Below are positions 24,128-34,275 of a stretch of 37,433 nucleotides of DNA, in pieces. This DNA is from Porticoccaceae bacterium. GTDB taxonomy: Bacteria; Pseudomonadota; Gammaproteobacteria; Pseudomonadales; Porticoccaceae. The DNA lies in the NCBI GenBank assembly GCA_029212965.1, contig JARGOV010000015.1:1-37433 (forward strand). The letters run 5' to 3'. Both the position numbers and the translations under genes were made by a program. The notes under the pieces are model-generated. The model saw only the letters and a list, made by a program, of their open reading frames with translations. It was not told the DNA's origin and searched no databases. Each line of letters begins with the position of its first letter. Position 1 is the first letter of the stretch.

Positions 24128-26749
24128 ATGAGTTCTGTGCAATACTTAATAGTCCTCTGTCTCTCCACTCTGTTTTATCTTGTTGTTTTCGCCAGCTCAA
24201 TTTATGTTTGGCGCCTATCTAATTTACGTTGGGTGTGGGTGGGCGTTGGTGGCGCGACGCTATTAATTGCCCTGCAGCGTTTTGTAACCCTTTCCACAGT
24301 CTGGTCAACACTTGGTGTAACGACAACCTACCCCTGGATTAATCTCCTTGATTTAATTATTCCTGTCTTACTAATGGTTGCAGCGGCACTCACACTGCCC
24401 GCCATTAATCAATTCAATACTCGGTTAGAAAAAACTGAAGAAACTCAGCGGGCATTGGTTGAAAGTGAGGCCAAATATCGTGCACTAATCGAAAGCACTA
24501 ACTCGGGTTATGTTATTACCAATGACGAGGGTATCGTTCTTGAGTGTAATGATACCTATGTGAAGCTTACTGGACGTAGTCGCAGTGACGAAGTGATTGG
24601 CCACAATCTAGCGGAATGGGCAATACGTGGTGGTGAGGCTAATTTCGTCAAGGCAGCGCTCCTTACACATTATGACGAAGAGCTAAAACAATACGACAGG
24701 TTAGTTTTTCGCCATCCCGATGGATCTCAAATCCCCATTGAGCTGTTTAGTCGCGGTTTGAAAACCGCAGAAGGCTTTCGTATTGTGGGTCTGCTGCGAG
24801 ATGTATCCGAGCGCGAGACCGTACGGAAACAGCTTGAAGCTAGTGAGAAACAAGCTAATCTATTATTTGAAAACTCACCGATTTCAACGGCCATTTTTAG
24901 GCCTGATGGCCAATTTGTTCGAGCTAATAAAGCCCACGATGAACTATGGGGTGTGGTGCTGCGCGAGGTTGACCCCAATTTTAATATTCTTAAAGACGAT
25001 CAGGCGAATGCTCAAATCGGTACAGACACGCTGGCCGCTATTTTTCGGGGTCAGCAAATAGCACTGCAACCTTTTGTTTATCGGGGTAGTGAATTTCTCC
25101 CTCAGACTGAGAATGTGATGGTCCAGGCGCGTGATAACACGGTCTTGCCTATGTTCTTTCCCCTTAAAGATGAACAAGGCGAATTAATAAGCATTGTGCA
25201 AATGCACATTGATTTGAGTGAACGGGTGGCGGCAGAAGAGCAATTGAAAGAGCGTGAAGCGTTTTACCGTGCTTTGGTCGACAGTACCAATGATGGTTAC
25301 GCCCTGCTCAAGCCTGATGAGACAGTGGTTGATGCCAATGCGGAATACGTACGGCTTACAGGCCATACAGATTTAGCAGAAATTAAGGGTCAGGTTTCTC
25401 GCCAGTGGGTGAGTGGTGACATGGGTCTGGCTGAGCTTCAGCAGCTGCTCGAGCAAGGTGGCAATGCCCATGGTGTCCGATGTGACTATCGTCACCCCGA
25501 TGGCACGCTTATTCCGGCAGAAGTCAGCGCATGTTTAGTCGAGTCCGCTGCGGGTCCTCAGGTAGTGGTGCTGGCTCGTGATATTAGCGAGCGACTAGAT
25601 ACCGAAAATAGATTGCGTCAGGCTCAAAAAATGGATGCTATTGGTAAGTTGACCGGTGGTGTGGCCCACGATTTTAATAATTTACTGGGTGTTGTTCTTG
25701 GTAATGCTGAACTGGCCTTGGCAAATGGAATGGCACAAGGGCCTATTCAGCGCTATTTACAGGCTATTCTCGATGCTGCCGAGCGCGGTGCAGATCTCAC
25801 CCATCGTTTGCTCGCCTTTTCACGTCAAACCCCGTTGTCACCAAAAGTAGTTGATATTAATGTTTCGCTGGGTAGTGCCTGTGCACTTTTACAGCGCTTA
25901 ATTGGTGAGGATGTCGACTTAGTGTTGGAAAAAGTCGAGGATTTACCCAACTGTGAGGTCGATCCAGGGGAACTGGAAAATGTCATTATAAATCTGGCTA
26001 ATAATGCCCGTGATGCGATGCCCGAAGGGGGTAAATTAACAGTAGAAACTCGCAGAGTGACGTGTGATCACCACCACAAAATGGTTAGATCTGCTGAGCT
26101 TGCTGCGGGGGACTATGTCGTGATTTCCGTCAGTGATTCGGGGAGAGGTATAGCAAAAGACATACTGAATCGCGTGACCGATCCTTTTTTTACCACCAAA
26201 GATGTGGGTAAGGGCACAGGCTTGGGTTTGAGCATGGCTTACGGTTTCGCCAAACAGTCCAATGGGCATTTGAGTATTTACAGCGAATTGGGGGAGGGAA
26301 CCACTGTCAATATCTATCTGCCTGCCCATGTTGATCCGGCGGATGAAATAAAGGTTAGACCATTTAGTGTTAGTCCGCGTGGTAATGAGAAAATACTGCT
26401 AGTAGAGGATGATCCGGCATTAGTCGTACTAGCGCGACATATGTTAGAAAATCTCGGGTACCACGTAGAGGCCGCCGGTGATGTCGCTGAAGGACTTGCT
26501 GTATATCGCCAACATGGTGATTTTGACTTGCTGTTGACGGACATGATTTTACCCGGTGGTCGCAATGGTCGGGAGCTGGCTGAGGAGCTTGTCACGCTAA
26601 ACCCAGAGTTGCACGTTCTCTATATGTCTGGCTATACCGAAAATGCGATTCTTCACCACGGACGACTGGATGAGGGTGTGGCATTACTGCAAAAACCTTT
26701 CAGGTCCTCTGAACTATCGGTCGCGCTTCGTCAGCTATTCGATGCTTGA
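24128..26749 (+). CDS. Hybrid sensor histidine kinase with three PAS-like domains
   Basis: This encodes 873 residues. Three N-terminal membrane helices (about 4-28, 35-55, 70-92) are followed by PAS-like domains at about 111-230, 240-365 and 375-495. A HisKA domain has phospho-acceptor His514 (GGVAHDFNN), then comes an ATPase domain with NLANNARDAMPEGG, DSGRGI and GKGTGLGLSM. The C-terminal receiver domain (about 753-870) carries phospho-acceptor Asp805 (LLTDMILPGG) and Lys in QKPF. ATG 24128 is preferred to GTG 24119 because AAGGGTGG precedes it. No separate response regulator or phosphotransfer gene is adjacent, so its output partner is elsewhere. Confidence 0.93.
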   Translation: MSSVQYLIVLCLSTLFYLVVFASSIYVWRLSNLRWVWVGVGGATLLIALQRFVTLSTVWSTLGVTTTYPWINLLDLIIPVLLMVAAALTLPAINQFNTRLEKTEETQRALVESEAKYRALIESTNSGYVITNDEGIVLECNDTYVKLTGRSRSDEVIGHNLAEWAIRGGEANFVKAALLTHYDEELKQYDRLVFRHPDGSQIPIELFSRGLKTAEGFRIVGLLRDVSERETVRKQLEASEKQANLLFENSPISTAIFRPDGQFVRANKAHDELWGVVLREVDPNFNILKDDQANAQIGTDTLAAIFRGQQIALQPFVYRGSEFLPQTENVMVQARDNTVLPMFFPLKDEQGELISIVQMHIDLSERVAAEEQLKEREAFYRALVDSTNDGYALLKPDETVVDANAEYVRLTGHTDLAEIKGQVSRQWVSGDMGLAELQQLLEQGGNAHGVRCDYRHPDGTLIPAEVSACLVESAAGPQVVVLARDISERLDTENRLRQAQKMDAIGKLTGGVAHDFNNLLGVVLGNAELALANGMAQGPIQRYLQAILDAAERGADLTHRLLAFSRQTPLSPKVVDINVSLGSACALLQRLIGEDVDLVLEKVEDLPNCEVDPGELENVIINLANNARDAMPEGGKLTVETRRVTCDHHHKMVRSAELAAGDYVVISVSDSGRGIAKDILNRVTDPFFTTKDVGKGTGLGLSMAYGFAKQSNGHLSIYSELGEGTTVNIYLPAHVDPADEIKVRPFSVSPRGNEKILLVEDDPALVVLARHMLENLGYHVEAAGDVAEGLAVYRQHGDFDLLLTDMILPGGRNGRELAEELVTLNPELHVLYMSGYTENAILHHGRLDEGVALLQKPFRSSELSVALRQLFDA

Positions 26750-27238
26750 TGTGATGGTTTATTGAATACTTGAGTGTAACCACTCAGGTGGTGAAAAAAT
26801 CGTAAATTTATTACACCCGACTGGGAACAGAACAAATAGGTCGGGCAGGGAGAAATCAATTCAGGCACCTGCGTAGGATTGATATCGAGAGGCAAAACTA
26901 CCGCAAAAATAACTAGTCCAATGGATCAAAATTTCTGGCGATGAAAATCGCAAAATTCATGGCCGGGAGGTCTGTAACCTTACACGCATAGACGTTTTAT
27001 CTGACTTATTTGATCATGTTGCGGCTATTTGGCACACTGGCTGAGTCCACCTCTATTGCTTTCAGCAACATCTATTCAAAGGATTAATGTCGGCCTTGAA
27101 TCACTACACGTCATACGTGATCACCTAGGGAAACGACAAAGTTCGATGTTACTATTTCAGATTGCAAATGATACCGGCACTTTAAACTAGGGTTTTTTCA
27201 AAGATTGGATTATTTAGTGAGTCTATTTAATGAGCTTG
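26750..27238. other. Intergenic region with small inverted repeats, no gene
   Basis: This gap lies between convergent genes. TGAGTG/CACTCA (26771-26786, four-base loop) lies 22 bp after the kinase stop and is followed by a short A run. CCCGAC/GTCGGG (26816-26821 and 26840-26845) forms a second possible stem. The remaining 390 bp hold no convincing coding frame, RNA gene or repeat. Confidence 0.55.
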
Positions 27239-28072
27239 TTAATCAATCTTGTTTATTGAATAGGTATCAGAACTGTGTTCAAAGGGTTGAAATAACATGC
27301 GGTGCAGAGCGAGATCGCGTTTAGTGCGAAAAGAACTAATACCAATGCACATGTCCTCATGACCAGCTTGCGGCTGGGCGCAGTAGGTGCCAAACCAACG
27401 ATCCCAAATGGCGAGATTAAACCCGAAATTACTGTTGGTCTCGTTGGGAATAACAGAGTGGTGAACACGGTGCATATCAGGGGTAACAATGAGACGGCGC
27501 AGCAAGTTATCGAAGCCTAAGGGCAAGCGTACATTGGCGTGATTAAACATCGCCAGTGTACTCAGCAGTACTTCGAAAAGTAACACGGCGACAGCGGGTG
27601 GACCGAGTGCGGTAATTACCGTTAATTTAAGTAGCATTGAGAGAATAATTTCAATGGGGTGGAAGCGGGCACCGGTAGTGACATCAAAATCTAAATCAGC
27701 ATGGTGCATGCGGTGCAAACGCCACAGCACTGGCACAGCATGGAACATGACGTGTTGTAAATAAATAGCCAGGTCGAGACAAATAAGAGCGAATAAAACG
27801 CCAGCCCACAGGGGTAATTCAACTTGGTGCAACAAGCCCCAGCCGGCGCTCTCGCCGACTAGCGCGAGTGCGACGGCCGTGGTTGGCATAACAAAGCGCA
27901 ACAGCAGTGTATTAAAGACGACAATACCGAGATTGCCGGGCCAGCGTAAAAGCCGTGTTACTTGTGCTGTGCGTCGTGGTGCCAATATCTCCCAGGTGGC
28001 CATAAAGGCAAAAATAGCAGTGAAAAACCCCAGTCGAATTGCTATCTCATTGCTTAGCAAAAGTTCGTTCAC
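27239..28072 (-). CDS. Fatty-acid hydroxylase / sterol desaturase-family membrane protein
   Basis: This encodes 277 residues with about four hydrophobic segments. The di-iron histidine clusters are present: HVMFH, HRMHH, and HRVHH toward the C-terminus, with FHPIE and FNHANVRLP between them as in the family. Members hydroxylate or desaturate lipids, sterols or carotenoids in the membrane using oxygen. No dedicated electron donor is next to it, although a Rieske protein lies 2.5 kb away. The substrate cannot be inferred. Confidence 0.88.
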   Translation of the reverse strand: MNELLLSNEIAIRLGFFTAIFAFMATWEILAPRRTAQVTRLLRWPGNLGIVVFNTLLLRFVMPTTAVALALVGESAGWGLLHQVELPLWAGVLFALICLDLAIYLQHVMFHAVPVLWRLHRMHHADLDFDVTTGARFHPIEIILSMLLKLTVITALGPPAVAVLLFEVLLSTLAMFNHANVRLPLGFDNLLRRLIVTPDMHRVHHSVIPNETNSNFGFNLAIWDRWFGTYCAQPQAGHEDMCIGISSFRTKRDLALHRMLFQPFEHSSDTYSINKID

Positions 28073-28162
28073 TGTATTAAGCCTCTAGGGTTAGGTAGCA
28101 TATTTAAGCCTTATATTTCAGCCTCTATGTTGCCAGATATTTTATGGATAGACTCTTCTGTA

Positions 28163-29938
28163 TTAGTGGTCGTGGGCCACACCGGCACCTGCTGGGATAC
28201 GAATATCATCAATCATGTCTTGTACATGGGCTGGCGGTGCAGGGGTGAGGCGACTAACAATAACAGCCGCGCAGACATTTAAAGCTGCGCCAATGGTGCC
28301 AATGCCGGTTGGCGAAATCCCCAAAAACCAGTGCTCAGGATTATTGATTTCGGGTGCGATAAAATTAAAGTAAATAATATAGGCCAGTGTACTACTTAGG
28401 CCAACCAACATACCTGCCACAGCTCCCGAGCGATTAATGCGTTTGGAAAATATGCCCATCACAATGGGAGGGAAGAGTGAAGCGGCTGCCATGCCAAAGG
28501 CAAAGGCCACAACCTGGGCGACAAAGGCCGGTGGGTTAATGCCAAACCAACCGGCAATAAGAATGGCGACAACGGCGGCGAGCCTGGCAAAAAGCAGTTC
28601 CTTTTTGTCGTTAATGTCGGGCATAAAAGTACGCTTCATTAAGTCGTGAGCCACAGAGCTGGAGATAACCAGTAATAAACCAGCTGCTGTGGATAAAGCC
28701 GCGGCAACCGCGCCGGCGGCCACTAAAGCGATTACCCAGTTGGGCAGCTTGGCAATTTCAGGATTGGCCATTACCATAATGTCCCGGTCGACATACATTT
28801 CATTGCCATTGCTAGTTAATTCATTGCTAATTACACGCTCGCCATAAGTACCTCGTGCTTCGGTAAAAATCGGTTTGGTAGGGGTAAAAGCATGACCTGG
28901 GCGGTATTGCATAATGCCGTCGCCGTTTTTGTCCTTCCAGGCGATGAGGCCAGTGTTCTCCCATTTTTCAATCCATGCTGGGGCTTCACTATAGGCGACC
29001 TCGTTAACGCTTTCGGTAAGATTTAAGCGTGAGAATGCGGCTACCGCGGGTATCGTGGTGTACATAACGCAGATGAAGGCCAATGCATAACCCGCTGATT
29101 TGCGTGCATCAGACACTTTGGGCACGGTAAAAAATCGTACAATAACGTGGGGTAGTCCGGCAGTGCCAATCATTAATGCGGCGGCAATGGCCAGAGAGTC
29201 AATGGTGCTGCGTGTGCCCACGGTGTAGGTGTTAAAACCTAACTCGGTCGTCACCTGGTCGAGTTTTTGCAACACGCTAAGGCCCGAGCCGTCGTTGAGT
29301 TTATCGCCCAGGCCAAGCTGGGGAATGGGGTTGTCGGTCCACATAATCGACATAAAAATGGCCGGTACCATAAAGGCAAAAATCAGTACGCAGTACTGGG
29401 CGACCTGGGTGTAAGTAATGCCTTTCATGCCACCGAGTACGGCGTAACAAAAAACAATGGCCATGCCGATCACTACGCCGGTTTCAATTTCCACTTCGAG
29501 AAAACGTGAAAACACAATACCAACACCGCGCATTTGTCCCGCAATATAGGTAAAGGAAATAAAGATTAAACAGACAACGGCGACCACGCGGGCGAGCTTG
29601 GAGTAGTAGCGATCACCAATAAATTCGGGCACTGTAAAACGGCCAAATTTGCGTAAATAGGGTGCTAATAACAGAGCGAGAAGCACATAGCCCCCGGTCC
29701 AGCCGACTAAATAAACTGCGCCATCGCGCCCGGTAAAGGCGAGTATACCGGCCACTGATAAAAACGATGCTGCGCTCATCCAGTCAGCCGCAGTGGCCAT
29801 GCCGTTAACAACAGGGTGTACACCGCCACCGGCAACATAGAACTCTTTAGTAGAGCCAACCCGTGACCAAATGGCAATGCCGATATAGAGTGCGAAGGAG
29901 AGGCCAACGAAGATAAAACTCAATGTTTGTGCATTCAC
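28163..29938 (-). CDS. Sodium:solute symporter, large subunit (VC_2705-type)
   Basis: This encodes a 591-residue transporter of the SSS family with about thirteen hydrophobic segments. ADWMSAASFLSVAG (51-64) and RFTVPEFIGDRY are hallmarks shared with acetate permease ActP. Between two helices is a long soluble insert (about 308-385) containing DKNGDGIMQYRP (336-347), an EF-hand-like calcium loop. Its start overlaps the small-subunit stop by four bases. Two-gene systems with a DUF4212 partner are typical of this subfamily; the substrate may be acetate or another short organic acid. Confidence 0.88.
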   Translation of the reverse strand: MNAQTLSFIFVGLSFALYIGIAIWSRVGSTKEFYVAGGGVHPVVNGMATAADWMSAASFLSVAGILAFTGRDGAVYLVGWTGGYVLLALLLAPYLRKFGRFTVPEFIGDRYYSKLARVVAVVCLIFISFTYIAGQMRGVGIVFSRFLEVEIETGVVIGMAIVFCYAVLGGMKGITYTQVAQYCVLIFAFMVPAIFMSIMWTDNPIPQLGLGDKLNDGSGLSVLQKLDQVTTELGFNTYTVGTRSTIDSLAIAAALMIGTAGLPHVIVRFFTVPKVSDARKSAGYALAFICVMYTTIPAVAAFSRLNLTESVNEVAYSEAPAWIEKWENTGLIAWKDKNGDGIMQYRPGHAFTPTKPIFTEARGTYGERVISNELTSNGNEMYVDRDIMVMANPEIAKLPNWVIALVAAGAVAAALSTAAGLLLVISSSVAHDLMKRTFMPDINDKKELLFARLAAVVAILIAGWFGINPPAFVAQVVAFAFGMAAASLFPPIVMGIFSKRINRSGAVAGMLVGLSSTLAYIIYFNFIAPEINNPEHWFLGISPTGIGTIGAALNVCAAVIVSRLTPAPPAHVQDMIDDIRIPAGAGVAHDH

Positions 29939-30354
29939 GGCTTGGCTCCTGTGTCAGCCTGGCTTGTAAGGCGACCTTCAACATTATCTTCGTCGTCATC
30001 GACACCGTGGTCGCGTTCGATTTTCTTCATCCAAATATGGTAGATAAAAATAATTGCGACAAAACAAAGCATAGTGCCTTGTTGGGTGAACCAGAAGCCT
30101 AGGGGGAAACCACCAATATAGAATTGGTCCAGCCAGTTGCTAAATAAAACCCCACAACCAAAAGAGACGAAAGCCCAACTACTGAGCAGTACTATCAATA
30201 CTTTAACGTTGGCTCGCCAGTAGGCCTGCACATCAATTTCACTCAAGGTTTCTTCATCGTGGTGGGAATGGGGTGGCAAATTCTCAGCCTCATCGTGGTG
30301 ATAGGCTTCACCCCTACTATCAGGTTGATGATTACTATCGGTATTTTGGTTCAT
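29935..30354 (-). CDS. DUF4212 small subunit of a sodium:solute symporter
   Basis: This encodes 139 residues. A histidine- and acid-rich N-terminal tail (about 1-45, including HSHHDEE) is followed by two membrane helices, around 52-72 and 89-111. AYWRANVKVLIVLLSSWAF and the FPLGFWFTQQG stretch are characteristic of DUF4212, which is always found beside an SSS transporter. It overlaps the large-subunit gene by four bases, so the two are translated together. It is the first gene of the operon. Confidence 0.9.
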   Translation of the reverse strand: MNQNTDSNHQPDSRGEAYHHDEAENLPPHSHHDEETLSEIDVQAYWRANVKVLIVLLSSWAFVSFGCGVLFSNWLDQFYIGGFPLGFWFTQQGTMLCFVAIIFIYHIWMKKIERDHGVDDDEDNVEGRLTSQADTGAKP

Positions 30355-30580
30355 CGAGTCCTCTCAATAGCGTTATTTTTCTGATGCGCAAGGCTGGCAA
30401 GATGCGTAGTTGATGTCAACCGAAAGCAGCGGACTGATAGCAATTAAATAGGCTTTGAGCGGGCGAGAAACTTCGTGAACACAAAAAGCGAGCTTCATCT
30501 CGCCATTGCCTGGTTGCTTGTAATAGCCGTGCTAGCGCGACATACTTTATAAATACTAATAATAAATAGGGGGAAATAGT

Positions 30581-30928
30581 ATGCCTAAACACAGCGTTGG
30601 ACACGTTAATGATATTCCACCGGGGCAGCGTAAAGTGACAAAGGTGGAGGGCAACAAAGTAATTATCTTTCATCTCGATAGTGGTTTTTTTGCGACCGAG
30701 GCGAACTGCCCTCATTTGCGTATGCCCCTGGGCAAGGGGGAAATACTCGATGGTGAGGTGCTACAGTGCCCCATTCACCGTGCCAAATTCTGTATTAAAA
30801 GTGGTGATGTTAAACAGTGGGCCTGCTTTCCCCCGGGCATTCAATTATTGAATGTGGTGCGTGGGGAAAAGCAATTGAAGACTTACCCTGTGCATATTGA
30901 CAACGACGAGGTATTTGTCGAGCTTTGA
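30581..30928 (+). CDS. Rieske [2Fe-2S] ferredoxin-type protein
   Basis: This encodes 115 residues. The cluster ligands are Cys43 and His45 (CPH) and Cys63 and His66 (CPIH), the spacing of ferredoxin-type Rieske domains. It would carry electrons, as in ring-hydroxylating or other oxygenase systems, but no oxygenase or reductase gene adjoins it. AGGGGG stands eight bases before the ATG. The 226-bp gap to the divergent symporter operon contains an AT-rich TTTATAAAT stretch near 30545-30555 that may hold its promoter. Confidence 0.9.
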   Translation: MPKHSVGHVNDIPPGQRKVTKVEGNKVIIFHLDSGFFATEANCPHLRMPLGKGEILDGEVLQCPIHRAKFCIKSGDVKQWACFPPGIQLLNVVRGEKQLKTYPVHIDNDEVFVEL

Positions 30929-30988
30929 CTGGGCAATACTGGCTGATGTTTAACAAGCGCTTAAACGTCTGGTTTAGCCCCTACCTTT

Positions 30989-33487
30989 TTATTCGACCTG
31001 ACTGCGCAATAAGCTCAGGGCAGGTTGTTGCAGAGCCTTGCGACTGGCGAATAATCCGCAAAGAGTGACGAATAAAGCGAGAGCAAGTGGCAGCGTCTGC
31101 CAGGTAGAAATACTCATGCCCTGCTGAAATAACCTTTCATTTAAAGGGTAGAGGGCGAGCAGTGATATAACTGTTGCACCGAGGGCCGCACTGCCACTGA
31201 GGCAGAGAAACTCTATCCAGAGAATGCCTTTGATCAATTGCTGATTGCCGCCGAGTGCTCGCAGCAGGGCATTATCGCGGCCCCGTTGTTGCTGGCCGCT
31301 TAGCAGACCAGCGGCGAGTACGAGTAGTGCAGCAAACATGAGTAAGGCGCCGAGCAATGCGCTGGCCTGACTGGCTTGGGCAATAATCGTCTGGGCTTTG
31401 TCGAGCAGGGTTTTGACATCGAGTAGGGTGATGTGGGGCAGATCGTGCAGTAGCTCGGCAAGGCGGGCACCATCGCCCTCGGGCAACCAGAAACTGGTTA
31501 TCCAAGTGATATCTTGCGCGGCGAATTCACCCTGTTCAAAAATAAAATAAAAATTCGGTTCAAAACTGTTCCAGTCCACTTTGCGCAGACTGCTAATGCT
31601 GGCCTTGAGGACGCCTCGGCTGGTGATAAATTCGAGTTTATCACCCACGTTTAAACCAAGATTGTCGGCAATTTCTTGCTCGACGGAAACGTGACGAATA
31701 GCCGATTGAGCTGTCGATTTCGGCCTTACATTAAGCGCTTTATCGCCGTGCCATTGGCCGATAATAATACGATTACTGTCAGGCAATGAGTTTGTTTCAG
31801 TTAGCACCAGGTCTCTATTCAGATGCCGATGGCCGGATGTTTTTTCCTTGGTGATAGCTTCTTTTACAGGTACGTCATTAATACGACTAAGACGACCGCG
31901 AACCACGGGGTAAAAGGGTTGGTTGATGGCGTCATGTTGTTCAAGCCATTGTTCGAAAGTCGGCATATCACGCTCAAAAAGGTTGAGTACAAAATGGTTG
32001 GGTGCCTTTGCAGGCAGACGAGTACGCCAGTCGTTGAGTAGTTGCGAACCCGTTTGCCCAGCCAGTGTTAGCACGGCCATGGCCAATGTCAGTGATACCA
32101 GTAGCGGTAACGTTAGCGCCGGGCGGCGGCTAAGGCGACGAATCGCCAGGCGGGCGGCAAGGGGTAAACGTGTGCTGAGCAGATCGAGGCCTTTGATTAA
32201 AGGCCATAGTAGTGCGGGTAACAGTACGCCAAGGGCGGCAATTAAGCCAAGAACTTTGCCGAGTTCGACAAGGGAATCGGTGAGTAAGCCTGCGAGTAAA
32301 ACGGGTGCGCTTAGGGCGGCGAATAGTTCGACATTCGTGCTTAGCAAGTGAGTTTGTTGCCGCTGGCGTAACACCTCAATAGCGGGTATGCGCACTAATG
32401 TGCTGAGTCGGGGCAGAGCAAAGGCGAGCCACAGCAGTAAGGGGGCGAGCAGGGCGATGAGCCATTCGAGCGGGCTGGTAGCGCTTACATAGGCATTGCC
32501 AATGTTGGCTCCCTGGTTGCCCATCGTGATCACAATCAGTGCGCCACCCAGTGTGCTGGCGATGACGACAGCTGGCAGAACAGCGAGAAATTCCCAGCCC
32601 AATAGACGCGTTGCGACTTGATAGCGAGTGGCGCCAAAGCTGCGTAATAAGCCGGCCAGTTTTTCTCGACTCCGTACCCGTTGTGACGTCGCTAGATAAA
32701 TGGCTGCACCGCAGAGCAAGCTGATGAGTAGTACTACCAGATTGGCCCAAAGGCTGAGCTGGCGCAGAGGGCCCAGGCTGCGCAGTGCAGCATCGTCAAC
32801 GGTTTCCAATGTTTGGTCGGGGCGCAAGTTGTTGCCGAGTTCAAGGCTGAGCTTTTTAATGAACTCAAGATCGCCGCCGACCACACTTTGTTGGCGAATC
32901 CGGGTGCCTGGACCCATGACGCCTGTAGCCTCAAGGTCTTCGCTATTGATAACAATACGCGGGTTCATACTGTAGAACCCGGCATTTTGATCGGGCAGTT
33001 GCCGAATAACGGCACTGATCTGCAGCGGCTTGTTACCGACAGTAATCATTGCGCCAACGTTAATAGTTAAGCGGTCGAGCACTTGATCGGCGACCCAAAT
33101 ATGACCGGGTGCAGGGCCCTGCTTTTGGGTGTATTCGTCACCAAAGCGGTTTTTGGCGAGCTGTATTTGTCCGTAGAGTGGATAGGCCGCGTCGACGGCG
33201 CGAGCGCTTACCAGCAGAAAGGCGTCCTTATGCACAAGCACGCTGGAGAAATCGATAATTTGCGATATCGAAAAGTTGTTCATTCTGGCGAGCTGTTCAG
33301 GTTCTGGCGCTCGACTGCCTGCAAGTACCAGGTCACCACCCAGTGCTTCGGCGGTATTAATGTTAAAACGCTGCTCCAACTCGGCTCGCAGAAATATAGC
33401 GGCACTCAAGGCGAAGGCAGCAATGGCGAGTGCCAGGGTCAGTAATTGAAAGCTGTGATCCCGCCAGGGGCGAAGCAGTTTACTCAT
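30989..33487 (-). CDS. ybbP: ABC transporter permease, YbbP-like (FtsX/MacB type)
   Basis: This encodes 832 residues. One N-terminal helix (about 14-32) is followed by a large periplasmic domain, then three helices (about 245-360), a central group (about 385-480), a second large soluble domain and three terminal helices (about 700-820). Two FtsX-like units in tandem are the YbbP/LolE-like plan. The last TM block includes ALLRALGGNQQLIKGILW, a typical coupling helix. It overlaps its ATPase gene by four bases. The ybbAP pair next to tesA is conserved in E. coli and Pseudomonas; the transported molecule is unknown, perhaps a lipid or lipoprotein. Confidence 0.9.
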   Translation of the reverse strand: MSKLLRPWRDHSFQLLTLALAIAAFALSAAIFLRAELEQRFNINTAEALGGDLVLAGSRAPEPEQLARMNNFSISQIIDFSSVLVHKDAFLLVSARAVDAAYPLYGQIQLAKNRFGDEYTQKQGPAPGHIWVADQVLDRLTINVGAMITVGNKPLQISAVIRQLPDQNAGFYSMNPRIVINSEDLEATGVMGPGTRIRQQSVVGGDLEFIKKLSLELGNNLRPDQTLETVDDAALRSLGPLRQLSLWANLVVLLISLLCGAAIYLATSQRVRSREKLAGLLRSFGATRYQVATRLLGWEFLAVLPAVVIASTLGGALIVITMGNQGANIGNAYVSATSPLEWLIALLAPLLLWLAFALPRLSTLVRIPAIEVLRQRQQTHLLSTNVELFAALSAPVLLAGLLTDSLVELGKVLGLIAALGVLLPALLWPLIKGLDLLSTRLPLAARLAIRRLSRRPALTLPLLVSLTLAMAVLTLAGQTGSQLLNDWRTRLPAKAPNHFVLNLFERDMPTFEQWLEQHDAINQPFYPVVRGRLSRINDVPVKEAITKEKTSGHRHLNRDLVLTETNSLPDSNRIIIGQWHGDKALNVRPKSTAQSAIRHVSVEQEIADNLGLNVGDKLEFITSRGVLKASISSLRKVDWNSFEPNFYFIFEQGEFAAQDITWITSFWLPEGDGARLAELLHDLPHITLLDVKTLLDKAQTIIAQASQASALLGALLMFAALLVLAAGLLSGQQQRGRDNALLRALGGNQQLIKGILWIEFLCLSGSAALGATVISLLALYPLNERLFQQGMSISTWQTLPLALALFVTLCGLFASRKALQQPALSLLRSQVE

Positions 33488-34275
33488 GACGGATGGGTTT
33501 GATGGATGAATTTTTCGATGGCAGATTCTTCAACAAGCTTTTCTCCAGAAAAAACTTTTTTAATGATTTTGCCTTCGTGTAATTCAAGGTGGTGCTGACA
33601 GCGACTGGCCAGTTGAGGGTCGTGGGTAACCAGAACCAATGCAGCGCCACTGTGTTGATTCAATTCGAATAAAAGCTCGATCACGCGTTTGCCATTGGCG
33701 TGATCGAGACTGCCGGTGGGTTCGTCGGCAAAGAGTAGGCGCGGTTGCACCGCAAAGGCGCGAGCGAGAGCGACGCGCTGCTGTTCGCCTCCCGACAAAG
33801 TTGCCGGAAAATGATGGATGCGATGTGAGAGTCCAACGCGTTCAAGCCAGTCTTTGGCGGTGGAGGCAGGCTTCGCCAGCCCCGCTAATTCTAACGGTAA
33901 CATGACGTTTTCAAGTACGTTCATATCAGATACAAGATGAAATTCCTGAAACACAAAAGCGCAGGTTGTGGCGCGATGTCTGGCTCGCCGATCTTCACTG
34001 ATTGAGCTGAAAGCATTACCATTGAGGTGTATTTCTCCGGCTGTGGGTGTGTCGAGTCCAGCGAGGAGCCCCAGTAACGTTGTTTTACCACTACCGGAGG
34101 GTCCGGTGATGGCGAGGCTTTCGCCGGCAGATAGGGTAAAATCGATGCCTTCAAGAAGAGTGAGTTCGCCCTCTGGCCCCTGTACGCGCTTGGCAAGCTT
34201 GCTGACCTCGAGCAGGGCTGCTACTTGCTGAGGCAGATCAGGCGAGGGGGCGTCAGACGCAGAGGGTTTATTCAT
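33484..34275 (-). CDS. ybbA: ABC transporter ATP-binding protein, YbbA/LolD-like
   Basis: This encodes 263 residues. Walker [10 protein letters not shown] (58-66), the Q-loop in FVFQEFHL, signature LSGGEQQR (160-167), Walker [13 protein letters not shown] and the switch THD are all intact. The [17 protein letters not shown] segment is typical of the MacB/LolD/YbbA group. Short extensions at both ends make it longer than LolD. Its ATG (34273-34275 on the minus strand) overlaps the divergent tesA ATG. The partner permease is translated from the overlapping downstream frame. Confidence 0.93.
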   Translation of the reverse strand: MNKPSASDAPSPDLPQQVAALLEVSKLAKRVQGPEGELTLLEGIDFTLSAGESLAITGPSGSGKTTLLGLLAGLDTPTAGEIHLNGNAFSSISEDRRARHRATTCAFVFQEFHLVSDMNVLENVMLPLELAGLAKPASTAKDWLERVGLSHRIHHFPATLSGGEQQRVALARAFAVQPRLLFADEPTGSLDHANGKRVIELLFELNQHSGAALVLVTHDPQLASRCQHHLELHEGKIIKKVFSGEKLVEESAIEKFIHQTHPS

